40,555 nucleotides of DNA from Anaerolineales bacterium HSG25 (GCA_030377865.1 JAUCGA010000047.1:1-40555), one strand, 5' to 3'; positions 8,104 to 15,119 are shown, numbered from the stretch's first letter. A program made the numbers and translations. The notes: generated from the sequence alone by a model not told the origin.

Positions 8104-10674
8104 ATGAAAATATTTCAATCCAACTATCAACAACGTTTAATTCAAAGCAGTATCCTCATCACTTTTGTCGTTTTGGGAGTGATTGCCACCCTTACCTTAC
8201 CCCTCAGTAGCGGCGAGGATGAGGTGGCTCATTTTAGATTTGGCCGTTTCATTGCCCATCACCAGCGCCTTCCGCTTACCCTAGAAGAGCGAAACGAGGC
8301 CGACTACAAATCTGACCTGCCGTCGCTATTTTACATGGTATTTGGCCTGACAGGTAGCTGGCTCGATTTGGATGCACCACCTCAAATTAAGATAAGCGGT
8401 GACAACCCTCGTCTAAAACTACTGACCGCCCTTGAAAATGCCAGCACAGCGCGAGCCATCGACACCGCAGACCCTTTACAAGGAGAGCAGTTATTGTGGC
8501 GCATTGGGCGTTGGGTGACGCTTGGCGCGGCATTGTTAACCTTGCTTTTGGTCTATCGACTGATTCGTCTTCTGTGGACCGAATCGACTTGGTTAGCCCT
8601 CTCTGCCACGGCCATGCTGGCTTTCCTACCGGCCTATTTTAGTAATAGTGTCGTTATCAGCTACGAAAGCCTACTTGGGTTATGTATGACGGCCTATTTT
8701 CTGCTCTTGTTTCAGACCCTCAAACAACCTGACCGTAGTTGGCCTTATGTCGGCTTAGGTGGTTTGTTAGGGTTGGCCTGCTTGAGCAAATATACGCCCG
8801 TACCACTGATTCTATTTTTACCTCTGTTAATCATCTGGCTGGCTCGTCGACACAGCTGGTCGATTCGCGTCACGGTTATCCGCATCGGGCTGACAGGTCT
8901 GGCGTTTACGTTGACATTTGGGCTGTGGGTAGGCTTTACACTCCTTTATTTTAACCAGATTGCCGAGCATGGCCTGGTTTTAGGAACGATTGCCACTTTT
9001 TTAGCCAGCGATGGCAGTGACGAAACCTCCATGCGCCTCATCAACATTGCCAGTGACGGCGCTTCTGGCATCAAATCTACCAGCCATAGCGATAGTTTTG
9101 CTGATTGGTTGCGCTTCCTTTTTACGGGCTTGGTCAACGAAAGTTGGTTGATATGGCTTCTCGGCCCCTTGATTTTGTTGGCGATAATCGGCTTGGGGCG
9201 ACAATGGTCAAGCTACGATTCCTTTACCCGTTTGTGGTTGACGACCCTGATTCTGCATGGGTTGCTTTTGCTTTCCCTGCCTTTGCTTCGATTTATCATG
9301 ACCTCTCAAGCCACCCCCGCTGTGGCTCGACATGTTCTGTTTCCGGGCGCGGTATTGTTCGTACTATTGTTGCTGTATGGGTTGCGATATTGGTTCTCGG
9401 TCGTCCGCTTGAGCTGGTTGCTAGGATGTTTGGCCTTAATTATGTTCAGCCAGCAGACATACAACACCTATCATCAGACCGTTACCCTGTTTCCGGTTCA
9501 GACCGTGCCCTTAGCGAATGAAACAGTTTTGGCTCATTACGAGGGGCTATCTCTGCTTAGGCAGAAGGTCAGCCAAAGTGATGAGTTTGTCACCCTTGAC
9601 CTGTGGTGGCGAGGTGAGGCATTTTTACCCGCCGACTATCGTTTGGAGGCAATGTTACTTGACCAGAATCAAGAACTGGTTGCCAAATGGCTCGGTCAGC
9701 CGCTTAATGGACGTTACCCGACTCGGACTTGGTTTCCAAATGATCGTATCCAAACTCGCATGCAGATTCCCATCGTCGGGCTACCTGCCGACATCTACCA
9801 TCTGCAACTTGGCCTCTTATCTGACCAGTACAGCCTCATCAATCCCCTTCAAGGCGAGCATGAGGCGGGGCGTTTGCCTATCGCTGATTTGGCGCTGAAA
9901 CCCGCCCCGTATGCGCCCGCTAAGGTCATCAATTGGCCGGGCGAGTCGATTGGGTACACCGTCTGGCATGGGTTATTGCCTCATCGCACTGGCTCACGGT
10001 ATCAAGAGTGGGCGACCATCTATGTCAGCACCACCACCCTGCCTGAGGAGATGAGCCTGCACCTTGTTGGCCCTGATAATCAGCCCCATGCGCCGCTTTA
10101 TCAGACTGGCACCACAGCTATTTTTGAGGTCAAGCCCCAATTTGCTGATGGTGACTATCGGTTGCGCTTTGCTCAGGCTGATAGTATAGTTGATACGCCG
10201 TCGCTTTTAACCGTTGAGACTGAGGATAGACAGTTTGTTGCTGGCCCATTTTCAACCCCTGTTGAGGCCAATTTTGCTAATCAACTGCAACTGTTAGGGT
10301 ACGATTTGCCTCAGCGAACGGCTCAGGCTGGAGCGGGGATTCCGCTGACCATGCATTGGCAGGCCAACCGTAATATCGGAGCCGACCTGATATTTTTTAA
10401 CCATCTAATTGGCCCCGATGGGCAAGCCTGGGGCGGGCAAGACCGAGTGCCCCAAGACGTGTATAGCACCCTATTATGGGCTTCTGGTGAGGTGGTTGCC
10501 GACTCGTTTATCGTACAAATTGACCCACTCGCCCCGCCCGGAACCTATCAACTGCTTGTCGGAGTTTATCTACCCGTAGCCGAGGCGGTCTCTTTGCCTC
10601 TTGTGCAAAACGGACAGTTGAGCGACATCACCCATGTTAACTTAGGCTCAATTGAGGTTGTTTCGGCTGATTAA
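8104..10674 (+). CDS. GT-C fold membrane glycosyltransferase-like protein (DUF2142/PMT-like) with beta modules
   Basis: 856 residues. The N-terminal half is a multi-spanning membrane region. After the first segment it carries an acidic DE motif (SSGEDEVAHF) followed by FIAHHQRLP, the pattern of GT-C enzymes that take sugars from polyprenyl-phosphate donors on the outer face. From about 468 the protein is extracytoplasmic and beta-rich, with two related modules: about 468-577 (W-x-G ... PTRTWFPND) and about 720-856 (VEANFANQLQLLGYDL ... PPGTYQLLVGVYL). The same modules recur in the genes at 18154, 21571 and 25612. Glycosylation of surface polymers or proteins is the likely role; donor and acceptor are unknown. 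It directly precedes the DGR lipoprotein on the same strand, 260 bases apart, so coupling is only a possibility. Confidence 0.75.
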   Translation: MKIFQSNYQQRLIQSSILITFVVLGVIATLTLPLSSGEDEVAHFRFGRFIAHHQRLPLTLEERNEADYKSDLPSLFYMVFGLTGSWLDLDAPPQIKISGDNPRLKLLTALENASTARAIDTADPLQGEQLLWRIGRWVTLGAALLTLLLVYRLIRLLWTESTWLALSATAMLAFLPAYFSNSVVISYESLLGLCMTAYFLLLFQTLKQPDRSWPYVGLGGLLGLACLSKYTPVPLILFLPLLIIWLARRHSWSIRVTVIRIGLTGLAFTLTFGLWVGFTLLYFNQIAEHGLVLGTIATFLASDGSDETSMRLINIASDGASGIKSTSHSDSFADWLRFLFTGLVNESWLIWLLGPLILLAIIGLGRQWSSYDSFTRLWLTTLILHGLLLLSLPLLRFIMTSQATPAVARHVLFPGAVLFVLLLLYGLRYWFSVVRLSWLLGCLALIMFSQQTYNTYHQTVTLFPVQTVPLANETVLAHYEGLSLLRQKVSQSDEFVTLDLWWRGEAFLPADYRLEAMLLDQNQELVAKWLGQPLNGRYPTRTWFPNDRIQTRMQIPIVGLPADIYHLQLGLLSDQYSLINPLQGEHEAGRLPIADLALKPAPYAPAKVINWPGESIGYTVWHGLLPHRTGSRYQEWATIYVSTTTLPEEMSLHLVGPDNQPHAPLYQTGTTAIFEVKPQFADGDYRLRFAQADSIVDTPSLLTVETEDRQFVAGPFSTPVEANFANQLQLLGYDLPQRTAQAGAGIPLTMHWQANRNIGADLIFFNHLIGPDGQAWGGQDRVPQDVYSTLLWASGEVVADSFIVQIDPLAPPGTYQLLVGVYLPVAEAVSLPLVQNGQLSDITHVNLGSIEVVSAD

Positions 10675-10707
10675 TCGTGGTTCTTGGGGGCTTTCCGTGC
10701 AAACGTG

Positions 10708-10740
10708 AGAGTGGTTCAATTGCTAAGATTGACCCACTCT
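10708..10740. repeat. 'gtggttcaatct' family palindrome, copy B
   Basis: An imperfect 33-base copy of the hairpin at 981-1013, just 3' of the glycosyltransferase gene stop and upstream of the DGR target. Confidence 0.6.
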
Positions 10741-10789
10741 GGAGTGTGTTACTCTCGTGACCAATATACAAGCAGGTTTTCCGTTTAAG

Positions 10790-10888
10790 GCACGTGGAAA
10801 AAATAATTGTCCCGTGGAGTAGGCACGCGTCGTGCCGCACCACGGGTGCTGACTGCTCAATTGGGATGTTTTATTTCTTCCGTCTGCC
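10790..10888. repeat. ~99-bp hairpin insertion in the DGR target leader
   Basis: The sequence 10770-10789 plus 10889-10912 is found uninterrupted at 40503-40541 (agcaggttttccgtttaagacgctg...). Here it is split by 99 bases flanked by a direct TAAG (10786-10789 and 10889-10892). The insert contains a nested hairpin (cccgtgg ... gcacg/cgtgc ... ccacggg, about 10811-10846). This looks like a small mobile insertion in the 5' leader of the DGR target gene. Confidence 0.6.
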
Positions 10889-10934
10889 TAAGACGCTGAT
10901 TTCAATCAGCATCACTATCAAATCAGGAGATTTT

Positions 10935-12362
10935 ATGACTAAAAAACTAATTATTCTACTACAACTAACCCTAATCATACCCATGCTGGCCTGCGGTGGT
11001 AACGGTAATGAAACAACCGACCAAGCCGCCGCGCCCGTGGTGCAGATTACCATCAAAGAAGACGACAACCCCTTGCTGGAAGTGGTCGATGTAGAGGTAG
11101 TGCCCCAAGACAACTGTGGCGGCAGTGCCGAAGTGGAAAACGGCCTCGAGCGAAGCAGAACCATTGAGCATACCATGACCGTTGGCGGCGGTATAGAGCT
11201 AACTGCCGACGGAGGCATAAAACCGGGCGGAGTGGGCGTGAATTTAGGCGCGTCGGTGGCGGCCAATTACGATGTAGGTTACGGACAGGCCGACGAAATC
11301 GGGCGTTCGATTACGGTGAAGGCCAAAGAAGGCACCCGCATGGAGCATACGATTCAACTGGTGGAGCAGTTTGAAACCGGCGAGGCGATTGTGATCATCG
11401 ACGGCTCGACCTACAAAGTACCTTTTGTCTTCCGGACCGATTTTGCCGTAATTTTGCAGGGAAGCCAAGACCTTGGCTGTAAACCAACCGCCACCCCTGA
11501 CCCCAACCAACCGGAACCAACGGCCACCAACACGCCCATGCCCGCCCCAACTTGGACACCCACCAACACCCCCGCTCCGGCTGACACATGGACTCCCACG
11601 CCTATACCATCAATAAACACGCCGATCCCTCCTCAATCCTCCTCCGACATGGTGCATGTCCCCGCCGGAGAGTTTAGCATGGGCAGTGACCGTTATGACG
11701 ACGAAAAGCCCATCCACACTGTTTATCTGGACGAGTATTACATCGACACCTACGAAGTGACCAACGCTCAGTTTGCCCAGTTTTTGAATGATAAAGGCAA
11801 TCAGACCGAAGAAGGAACAACATGGCTTGATATTGGGGATAGTGATAGCTTAATTGAGCAAAGTGGTGGTTCGTTTCAAGCCAAGGCCGGATTTGCCAAC
11901 CATCCGGTGATTGAGGTAACATGGTTTGGAGCCAAGGCTTATTGCGAGGCTCAAGGCAAACGGCTACCCACCGAAGCGGAATGGGAGAAAGCGGCCCGAG
12001 GAACAGATGGACGGATCTACCCGTGGGGAGAAGGGATTGATAGCGGCAAGGCTAACTATAATCAAAATGTGGGTCAAACTACCGAGGTAGGCAGTTATTC
12101 GAGTGGGGTTAGTCCCTACGGGGCACATGACATGGCTGGTAACGTGTGGGAGTGGGTACAGGATTGCTACGACGAATCGTATTATAGCAGTAGTCCAAGT
12201 CGTAACCCAATCAATAATTCGTGTAGTAACTCCGAAAAAAAGGTCTTGCGTGGCGGCTCGTGGTACAACCTCGATAGCAGCGTGCGTGCCGCTAATCGTG
12301 TCAGGCGCGATCCGGCGAACACGAGCTACCTTGACGGGTTTCGTTGTCTCCGCTCACCATGA
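10935..12362 (+). CDS. DGR target: surface lipoprotein with variable FGE/C-type-lectin-like domain
   Basis: 475 residues. I chose the ATG at 10935 (AGGAGA four bases upstream) over an in-frame ATG 47 codons earlier because it begins exactly at a lipoprotein signal, MTKKLIILLQLTLIIPMLAC, with acylated Cys20. Residues about 21-182 form a Gly-rich beta domain (GGGIELTADGG, GVGVNLGASVAANY) of unknown family. A Thr/Pro-rich stalk follows (about 183-237). Residues 239-475 are a formylglycine-generating-enzyme-sulfatase (C-type-lectin-like) domain: VHVPAGEFSMGSD, RLPTEAEWEKAARG, GNVWEWVQDCY, LRGGSW, GFRCLR. The last 39 residues are the variable region. The two active-site Cys of true FGEs, expected just after the RGGS motif, are absent, so this is a binding fold rather than an oxidase. 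The display surface is probably the cell exterior. The RT, avd and TR follow on the same strand. Confidence 0.93.
   Translation: MTKKLIILLQLTLIIPMLACGGNGNETTDQAAAPVVQITIKEDDNPLLEVVDVEVVPQDNCGGSAEVENGLERSRTIEHTMTVGGGIELTADGGIKPGGVGVNLGASVAANYDVGYGQADEIGRSITVKAKEGTRMEHTIQLVEQFETGEAIVIIDGSTYKVPFVFRTDFAVILQGSQDLGCKPTATPDPNQPEPTATNTPMPAPTWTPTNTPAPADTWTPTPIPSINTPIPPQSSSDMVHVPAGEFSMGSDRYDDEKPIHTVYLDEYYIDTYEVTNAQFAQFLNDKGNQTEEGTTWLDIGDSDSLIEQSGGSFQAKAGFANHPVIEVTWFGAKAYCEAQGKRLPTEAEWEKAARGTDGRIYPWGEGIDSGKANYNQNVGQTTEVGSYSSGVSPYGAHDMAGNVWEWVQDCYDESYYSSSPSRNPINNSCSNSEKKVLRGGSWYNLDSSVRAANRVRRDPANTSYLDGFRCLRSP
12243..12352 (+). repeat. DGR variable repeat (VR)
   Basis: 110 bases aligning without gaps to the TR at 13931-14040. 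My base-by-base comparison gives 19 differences, every one at a TR adenine (11 to G, 5 to T, 3 to C). The non-adenine positions are all identical. It encodes residues 437 onward of the target; 13 residues differ from the TR reading, mostly at AAC/AAT codons. The 19 GC-rich bases at the 3' end (cgggtttcgttgtctccg preceded by a) are unchanged apart from one A-to-G at their start and would be the initiation-of-mutagenic-homology region. Confidence 0.97.
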
Positions 12363-12409
12363 TGCTGGTCTTCTGCTTTCTGGGTTTCTGGGTTTCTGAA
12401 TCGGGGGGT

Positions 12410-12428
12410 TTGGGGGGTTTCCCCCCAA
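12410..12428. promoter_or_regulatory. GC-rich hairpin downstream of VR (possible DGR target-recognition cruciform)
   Basis: An 8-bp stem (ttGGGGGG / CCCCCCaa) closes a TTT loop, 58 bases after the end of VR and 48 bases after the target stop codon. In the Bordetella phage DGR a short GC-rich hairpin just behind VR promotes retrohoming; this one has similar stem length but lies further away. It could equally be a weak terminator, since a T-run follows at 12441-12449. Confidence 0.55.
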
Positions 12429-12464
12429 CAAATTTTCGCGATTTTTTTCGTATAGTGACACACT

Positions 12465-13547
12465 ATGACCAAACAATGTTATAATTTATATCCAAAAATT
12501 TATAACTTTACCAATCTTTGGTCGGCCTTTGCTAAAGCGGCAAAGGGTAAGCGTTATCGTTCGCCTAGCGTGGCAGAGTTTGAGTTTAATCTTGAGCCGG
12601 AACTGATTCAGCTTGAGCAAGAGCTACAGGCCAAAATTTATCAGCCCGGCGTGTATGACAACTTTGTCATCAAAGACCCCAAACGACGGGTCATCAGTTC
12701 GGCTCCGTTTCGGGATCGGGTGGTGCATCATGCTCTCATGAACATCATCGAACCGTTGTTTGAACGGCTCTTTATTCACGACAGTTACGCCAATCGGGTT
12801 GGCAAGGGCACCCACAAAGCCCTAGATCGTTGTACCTATTATTTGCGTCGTTATCGCTATGTGATGCATTGTGATATTCAGCAATATTTTCCATCCATCG
12901 ACCATCAGGTTTTACGGCAAGCCTTAGCGCGCACGATTGGTGATGAACAGGTCATGGCTCTAATCGACAAAATCTTAGCGAGTGGGGAAGGGATTCAGAC
13001 CGAGATGTATCGGATGGTCTACTTTGCCGAGGATGATCTGTTTGCCGGTCAGCGATTGCGCGGTCTGCCCATTGGCAACTTAACCAGCCAGCATTGGGCC
13101 AATGTCTATCTCAATCAGTTTGACCATTATGTCAAACGTACCCTAAAATGCCGAGCCTACATCCGCTATGTGGATGATTTTTTGCTATTTGCGGATGACA
13201 AATCAACCTTGCACCAATGGAGAGCGGCAATCATTACCTTTTTGGCCGATTTACGGCTCACACTTCATGAATCTCGTGCCCAGCCTCGTCCGGTTTCAAC
13301 CGGAGTTCCCTTTTTGGGGTTCACCGTTTTTCCCGACCATCGACGCTTAAAACGATACAATGGCTATGCCTTTCAGCGCCGATTTCGTCAACTTGTTCAA
13401 GCCTATCATGCGGGTGAAATCAGCCGAGAACAGTTAGAAGCCTCCCTCAAAGGGTGGATTAACCATGTTTGTTATGGCGACACATGGGGCTTACGACGTT
13501 CAATTTTAGGACAGGTTAGACTGTTAGGAACGGTTTCAAATGGATAA
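12465..13547 (+). CDS. DGR reverse transcriptase
   Basis: 360 residues, the usual compact length of DGR reverse transcriptases with no maturase or endonuclease domain. Motifs in order: LYPKIYNFTNLW at the N-terminus, RRVISSAPFRDRVVHHA (74-90), CDIQQYFPSID (136-146, catalytic D137), GLPIGNLTSQ (200-209, the DGR/retron-like replacement of the common QG motif region), YVDD (235-238, catalytic D237 and D238), and VPFLGF (291-296). It copies the TR RNA into error-prone cDNA, mis-inserting opposite adenines, and with Avd delivers it to VR. It starts 102 bases after the target gene and overlaps avd by 8 bases, indicating translational coupling. All catalytic Asp are present. Confidence 0.95.
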   Translation: MTKQCYNLYPKIYNFTNLWSAFAKAAKGKRYRSPSVAEFEFNLEPELIQLEQELQAKIYQPGVYDNFVIKDPKRRVISSAPFRDRVVHHALMNIIEPLFERLFIHDSYANRVGKGTHKALDRCTYYLRRYRYVMHCDIQQYFPSIDHQVLRQALARTIGDEQVMALIDKILASGEGIQTEMYRMVYFAEDDLFAGQRLRGLPIGNLTSQHWANVYLNQFDHYVKRTLKCRAYIRYVDDFLLFADDKSTLHQWRAAIITFLADLRLTLHESRAQPRPVSTGVPFLGFTVFPDHRRLKRYNGYAFQRRFRQLVQAYHAGEISREQLEASLKGWINHVCYGDTWGLRRSILGQVRLLGTVSNG

Positions 13548-13905
13548 ACAAACCAAAAAGCAGTCACCCATTTTTAGTAAAACCTTCGATTTTTTGAACT
13601 GGCTATTGGCTCATGTAGAAACATTCCCCAAAAGCCAACGGTTTCGGTTAGCCAAACGGATTGAAGACTCTGCTTTTTTATTTCATGACCTGCTGATTCG
13701 AGCGGTTCGCAATCAACGAAAAAAGAAGGCTCTGCTGTATCAGGCCGATGTGGAGTTGGACAAACTACGAACCTATTTTCGTTTGGCCCGCAAAGCTGGT
13801 TATACCAACCCTGACCAGTATCGTCATGTCGCGGGATTACTAACCGAATTGGGGAAGTTAGTTGGAGGCTGGTTAGCTTCAAAAGAGGCATCATCGAGCG
13901 GTTAG
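13540..13905 (+). CDS. avd: Avd-like DGR accessory protein (four-helix bundle)
   Basis: 121 residues, strongly basic and predicted almost entirely helical: FDFLNWLLAHVETFPKSQRF, LAKRIEDSAFLFHDLLIRAV, a Lys/Arg-rich turn, then ADVELDKLRTYFRLARKAG and YRHVAGLLTELGKLVGGWL. Size, charge, the KSQRF motif and position match the Avd family, whose pentamer binds the RT and the template RNA. Its ATG overlaps the RT stop by 8 bases (ATGGATAA). The noncoding TR transcript begins directly after its stop codon. Confidence 0.9.
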   Translation: MDKQTKKQSPIFSKTFDFLNWLLAHVETFPKSQRFRLAKRIEDSAFLFHDLLIRAVRNQRKKKALLYQADVELDKLRTYFRLARKAGYTNPDQYRHVAGLLTELGKLVGGWLASKEASSSG

Positions 13906-13930
13906 CTCGGATGTGGGGAGTCCGGAGAGC

Positions 13931-14040
13931 GTCTTGCGTGGCGGCTCGTGGAACAACAACAATAACAACGTGCGTGCCGCTAATCGTAACAGGAACAATC
14001 CAACAAACACGAACAACAATAACGGGTTTCGTTGTCTCCG
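13931..14040 (+). repeat. DGR template repeat (TR)
   Basis: 110 bases with 35 adenines, concentrated in runs of AAC/AAT codons (six in a row at codons 8-13 and four at codons 28-31). Reading it in the VR frame gives a poly-Asn version of the target C-terminus (SWNNNNNNVRAANRNRNN...). AAC codons allow A-to-N changes at two positions to reach many residues without creating stop codons, the typical design of a DGR template. The flanks differ from those of VR, which fixes the repeat limits. Confidence 0.97.
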
Positions 14041-14161
14041 ATTACCTCCGTCTCTTCAGGTCAGAATCTGCTGTGTTTACGGATGCAGTAGGCGTACCTT
14101 GGAGGTGAGTGCCGGTACTTCCCGTCCTGTACATTTTTTGTACAAGGGCAAATATAAAAGA

Positions 14162-14207
14162 GCCCTGCTCCCTATGGCTTAAGTCGTTTGGAGTAGGGCG
14201 TTTTTTT
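14162..14207 (+). terminator. Intrinsic terminator ending the TR RNA
   Basis: A 10-bp stem gccctgctcc / ggagtagggc (14162-14171 with 14190-14199, one G-T pair) closes an 18-base loop and is followed by a run of seven T (14201-14207). This is the strongest terminator in the window and sits where a DGR template transcript should end. Confidence 0.85.
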
Positions 14208-14262
14208 ATAGTTGTCCGCTAAAACCCGATACGATAATCAGAAACAGTTACCCAACTATGAA

Positions 14263-14322
14263 TTCGTTGTCTCCCTGATGCTGGTTTCTGCTTTCTGGGA
14301 TTCTGAATCGGGGGGTTTGGGG
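14263..14322 (+). repeat. Decayed second copy of the VR 3' end and its downstream DNA
   Basis: This stretch matches 12340-12416 (ttcgttgtctcc...ctgatgctggt...ttctgctttctgg...ttctgaatcggggggtttgggg) with two short deletions, one removing the stop-codon region and one removing an internal repeat unit. It begins inside the conserved VR 3' end and stops before the hairpin's second arm. It is either a relic of a second DGR target gene or a partial duplication. 14323-14469 holds nothing else I recognise apart from the TAGGAG ribosome-binding site of the next gene. Confidence 0.75.
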
Positions 14323-14469
14323 CATGAGAACGCGGATTCGGTGAATGGAGCGGATTGATCCGTTTCATTCGATGGTGGCAGAAATTTTACCTGCTCGTCT
14401 CCGCAACGCTCTCTCTGCTAGAGACACCGTGCCGGATAACAAAAAGGCTATTTTATAGGAGTAAATATC

Positions 14470-14742
14470 ATGCCACCTGTTTCTCATCCTTTTAAGAAGG
14501 GGGCACTCATCATTTTAATGAACTACAACGACCATGCACCACCCCATGTGCATGTAAAATATCAAGGCGATGTGCGAAGCTATCGAATCGAAATTAGAAC
14601 TCGCCAATGGATGAAACCGAGTCGAAAGTTACCATCATCCTTAAGAAAATTGGTAGAGGCTTGGATTGAAGCCCATGAGGAAGAGTTGCTTGAACAATGG
14701 GATAACGCCATGAATCATCAACAGATTACGATAATTGGGTAG
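14470..14742 (+). CDS. DUF4160 protein (putative toxin-antitoxin-type pair, first gene)
   Basis: 90 residues with the DUF4160 hallmark HAPPHVHV (22-29) after a hydrophobic strand (ALIILMNYND), and the usual Trp/Lys-rich C-terminal helix ending WIEAHEEELLEQWDNA. TAGGAG lies eight bases before the ATG. DUF4160 genes are typically followed, as here, by a DUF2442 gene, and the pair is often predicted to be a toxin-antitoxin system, without firm biochemical proof known to me. The next gene starts 14 bases downstream. Confidence 0.85.
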   Translation: MPPVSHPFKKGALIILMNYNDHAPPHVHVKYQGDVRSYRIEIRTRQWMKPSRKLPSSLRKLVEAWIEAHEEELLEQWDNAMNHQQITIIG

Positions 14743-14756
14743 GGAGGTACGGGTTA

Positions 14757-15119
14757 ATGAAATGGCAAGAATGGTCAGAGGTAGCTAAGGATGAAACCCT
14801 ATGGCAAAATCATGCTGAAAGTGGTTTGCTTAAAGCAAAGTATGTGCGCGATTATGTGTTACAGTTGTGGTTTGAGGAGACCTTAGATGTCTCGATTTAT
14901 GAGTTGGATTTTTATGAGTTGCTGATAAATGATGATCTCGGCCCCGCATTTTTACCACTCCGAGATAAAGACCGTTTTCAACAGGCCAAAGGTGATTACA
15001 GTTTGGTATGGCTCAATCCTGAAACGGGAGCTTACGACGAGCAAGCTATTGATATTGCTCCAGAGTGTGTCCGTTTTTTCTGTCAGAGGTATGGCAAATC
15101 ATTGAAGATGATTTTGTAA
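14757..15119 (+). CDS. DUF2442 protein (partner of the DUF4160 gene)
   Basis: 120 residues. The core follows the DUF2442 pattern: AKYVRDYVLQLWFEE (strand pair), a YELDFYELL helix, FLPLRDKDRFQQAKGDY, then VWLNPETGAYDEQAIDIAPE and a C-terminal helix. A GGGAGG ribosome-binding site lies in the 14-base gap after DUF4160, so the two are one operon. It has an unusually long N-terminal extension of about 25 residues compared with the shortest members. Confidence 0.75.
   Translation: MKWQEWSEVAKDETLWQNHAESGLLKAKYVRDYVLQLWFEETLDVSIYELDFYELLINDDLGPAFLPLRDKDRFQQAKGDYSLVWLNPETGAYDEQAIDIAPECVRFFCQRYGKSLKMIL

Larger units (their letters stand above)
13906..14207 (+). ncRNA. DGR template-repeat RNA region
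   Basis: 302 bases from the avd stop to an intrinsic terminator, containing the TR at 25-134 of the segment. In studied DGRs the RT-Avd complex uses sequence on both sides of TR, including RNA 3' of it, to prime and template cDNA; the 167 bases between TR and the terminator would play that role here. The 5' end is not fixed: the RNA may come from read-through of the RT-avd transcript or its own promoter. An open frame crosses TR (13913-14182) but is best read as accidental, since TR must share the VR frame. Confidence 0.8.

Noticed and set aside
10794..10934. Longer N-terminus for the DGR target (ATG at 10794)
   Set aside because: The extra 47 codons cover the repeat insertion in the leader; the ATG at 10935 has a proper ribosome-binding site and begins a lipoprotein signal peptide.
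11649..12362. Active formylglycine-generating enzyme
   Set aside because: The active-site cysteines expected after the GGS motif are missing and the region is the DGR variable repeat.
12465..13547. Reverse transcriptase of a group II intron or retron
   Set aside because: No maturase or endonuclease domain, no intron-like RNA ends, no msr/msd; Avd and a TR/VR pair with adenine-only differences define it as a DGR.
13913..14182. Open frame across the TR giving a poly-Asn protein
   Set aside because: It is open because TR must share the VR reading frame; it lies in the template RNA, has no good ribosome-binding site and continues into the terminator.
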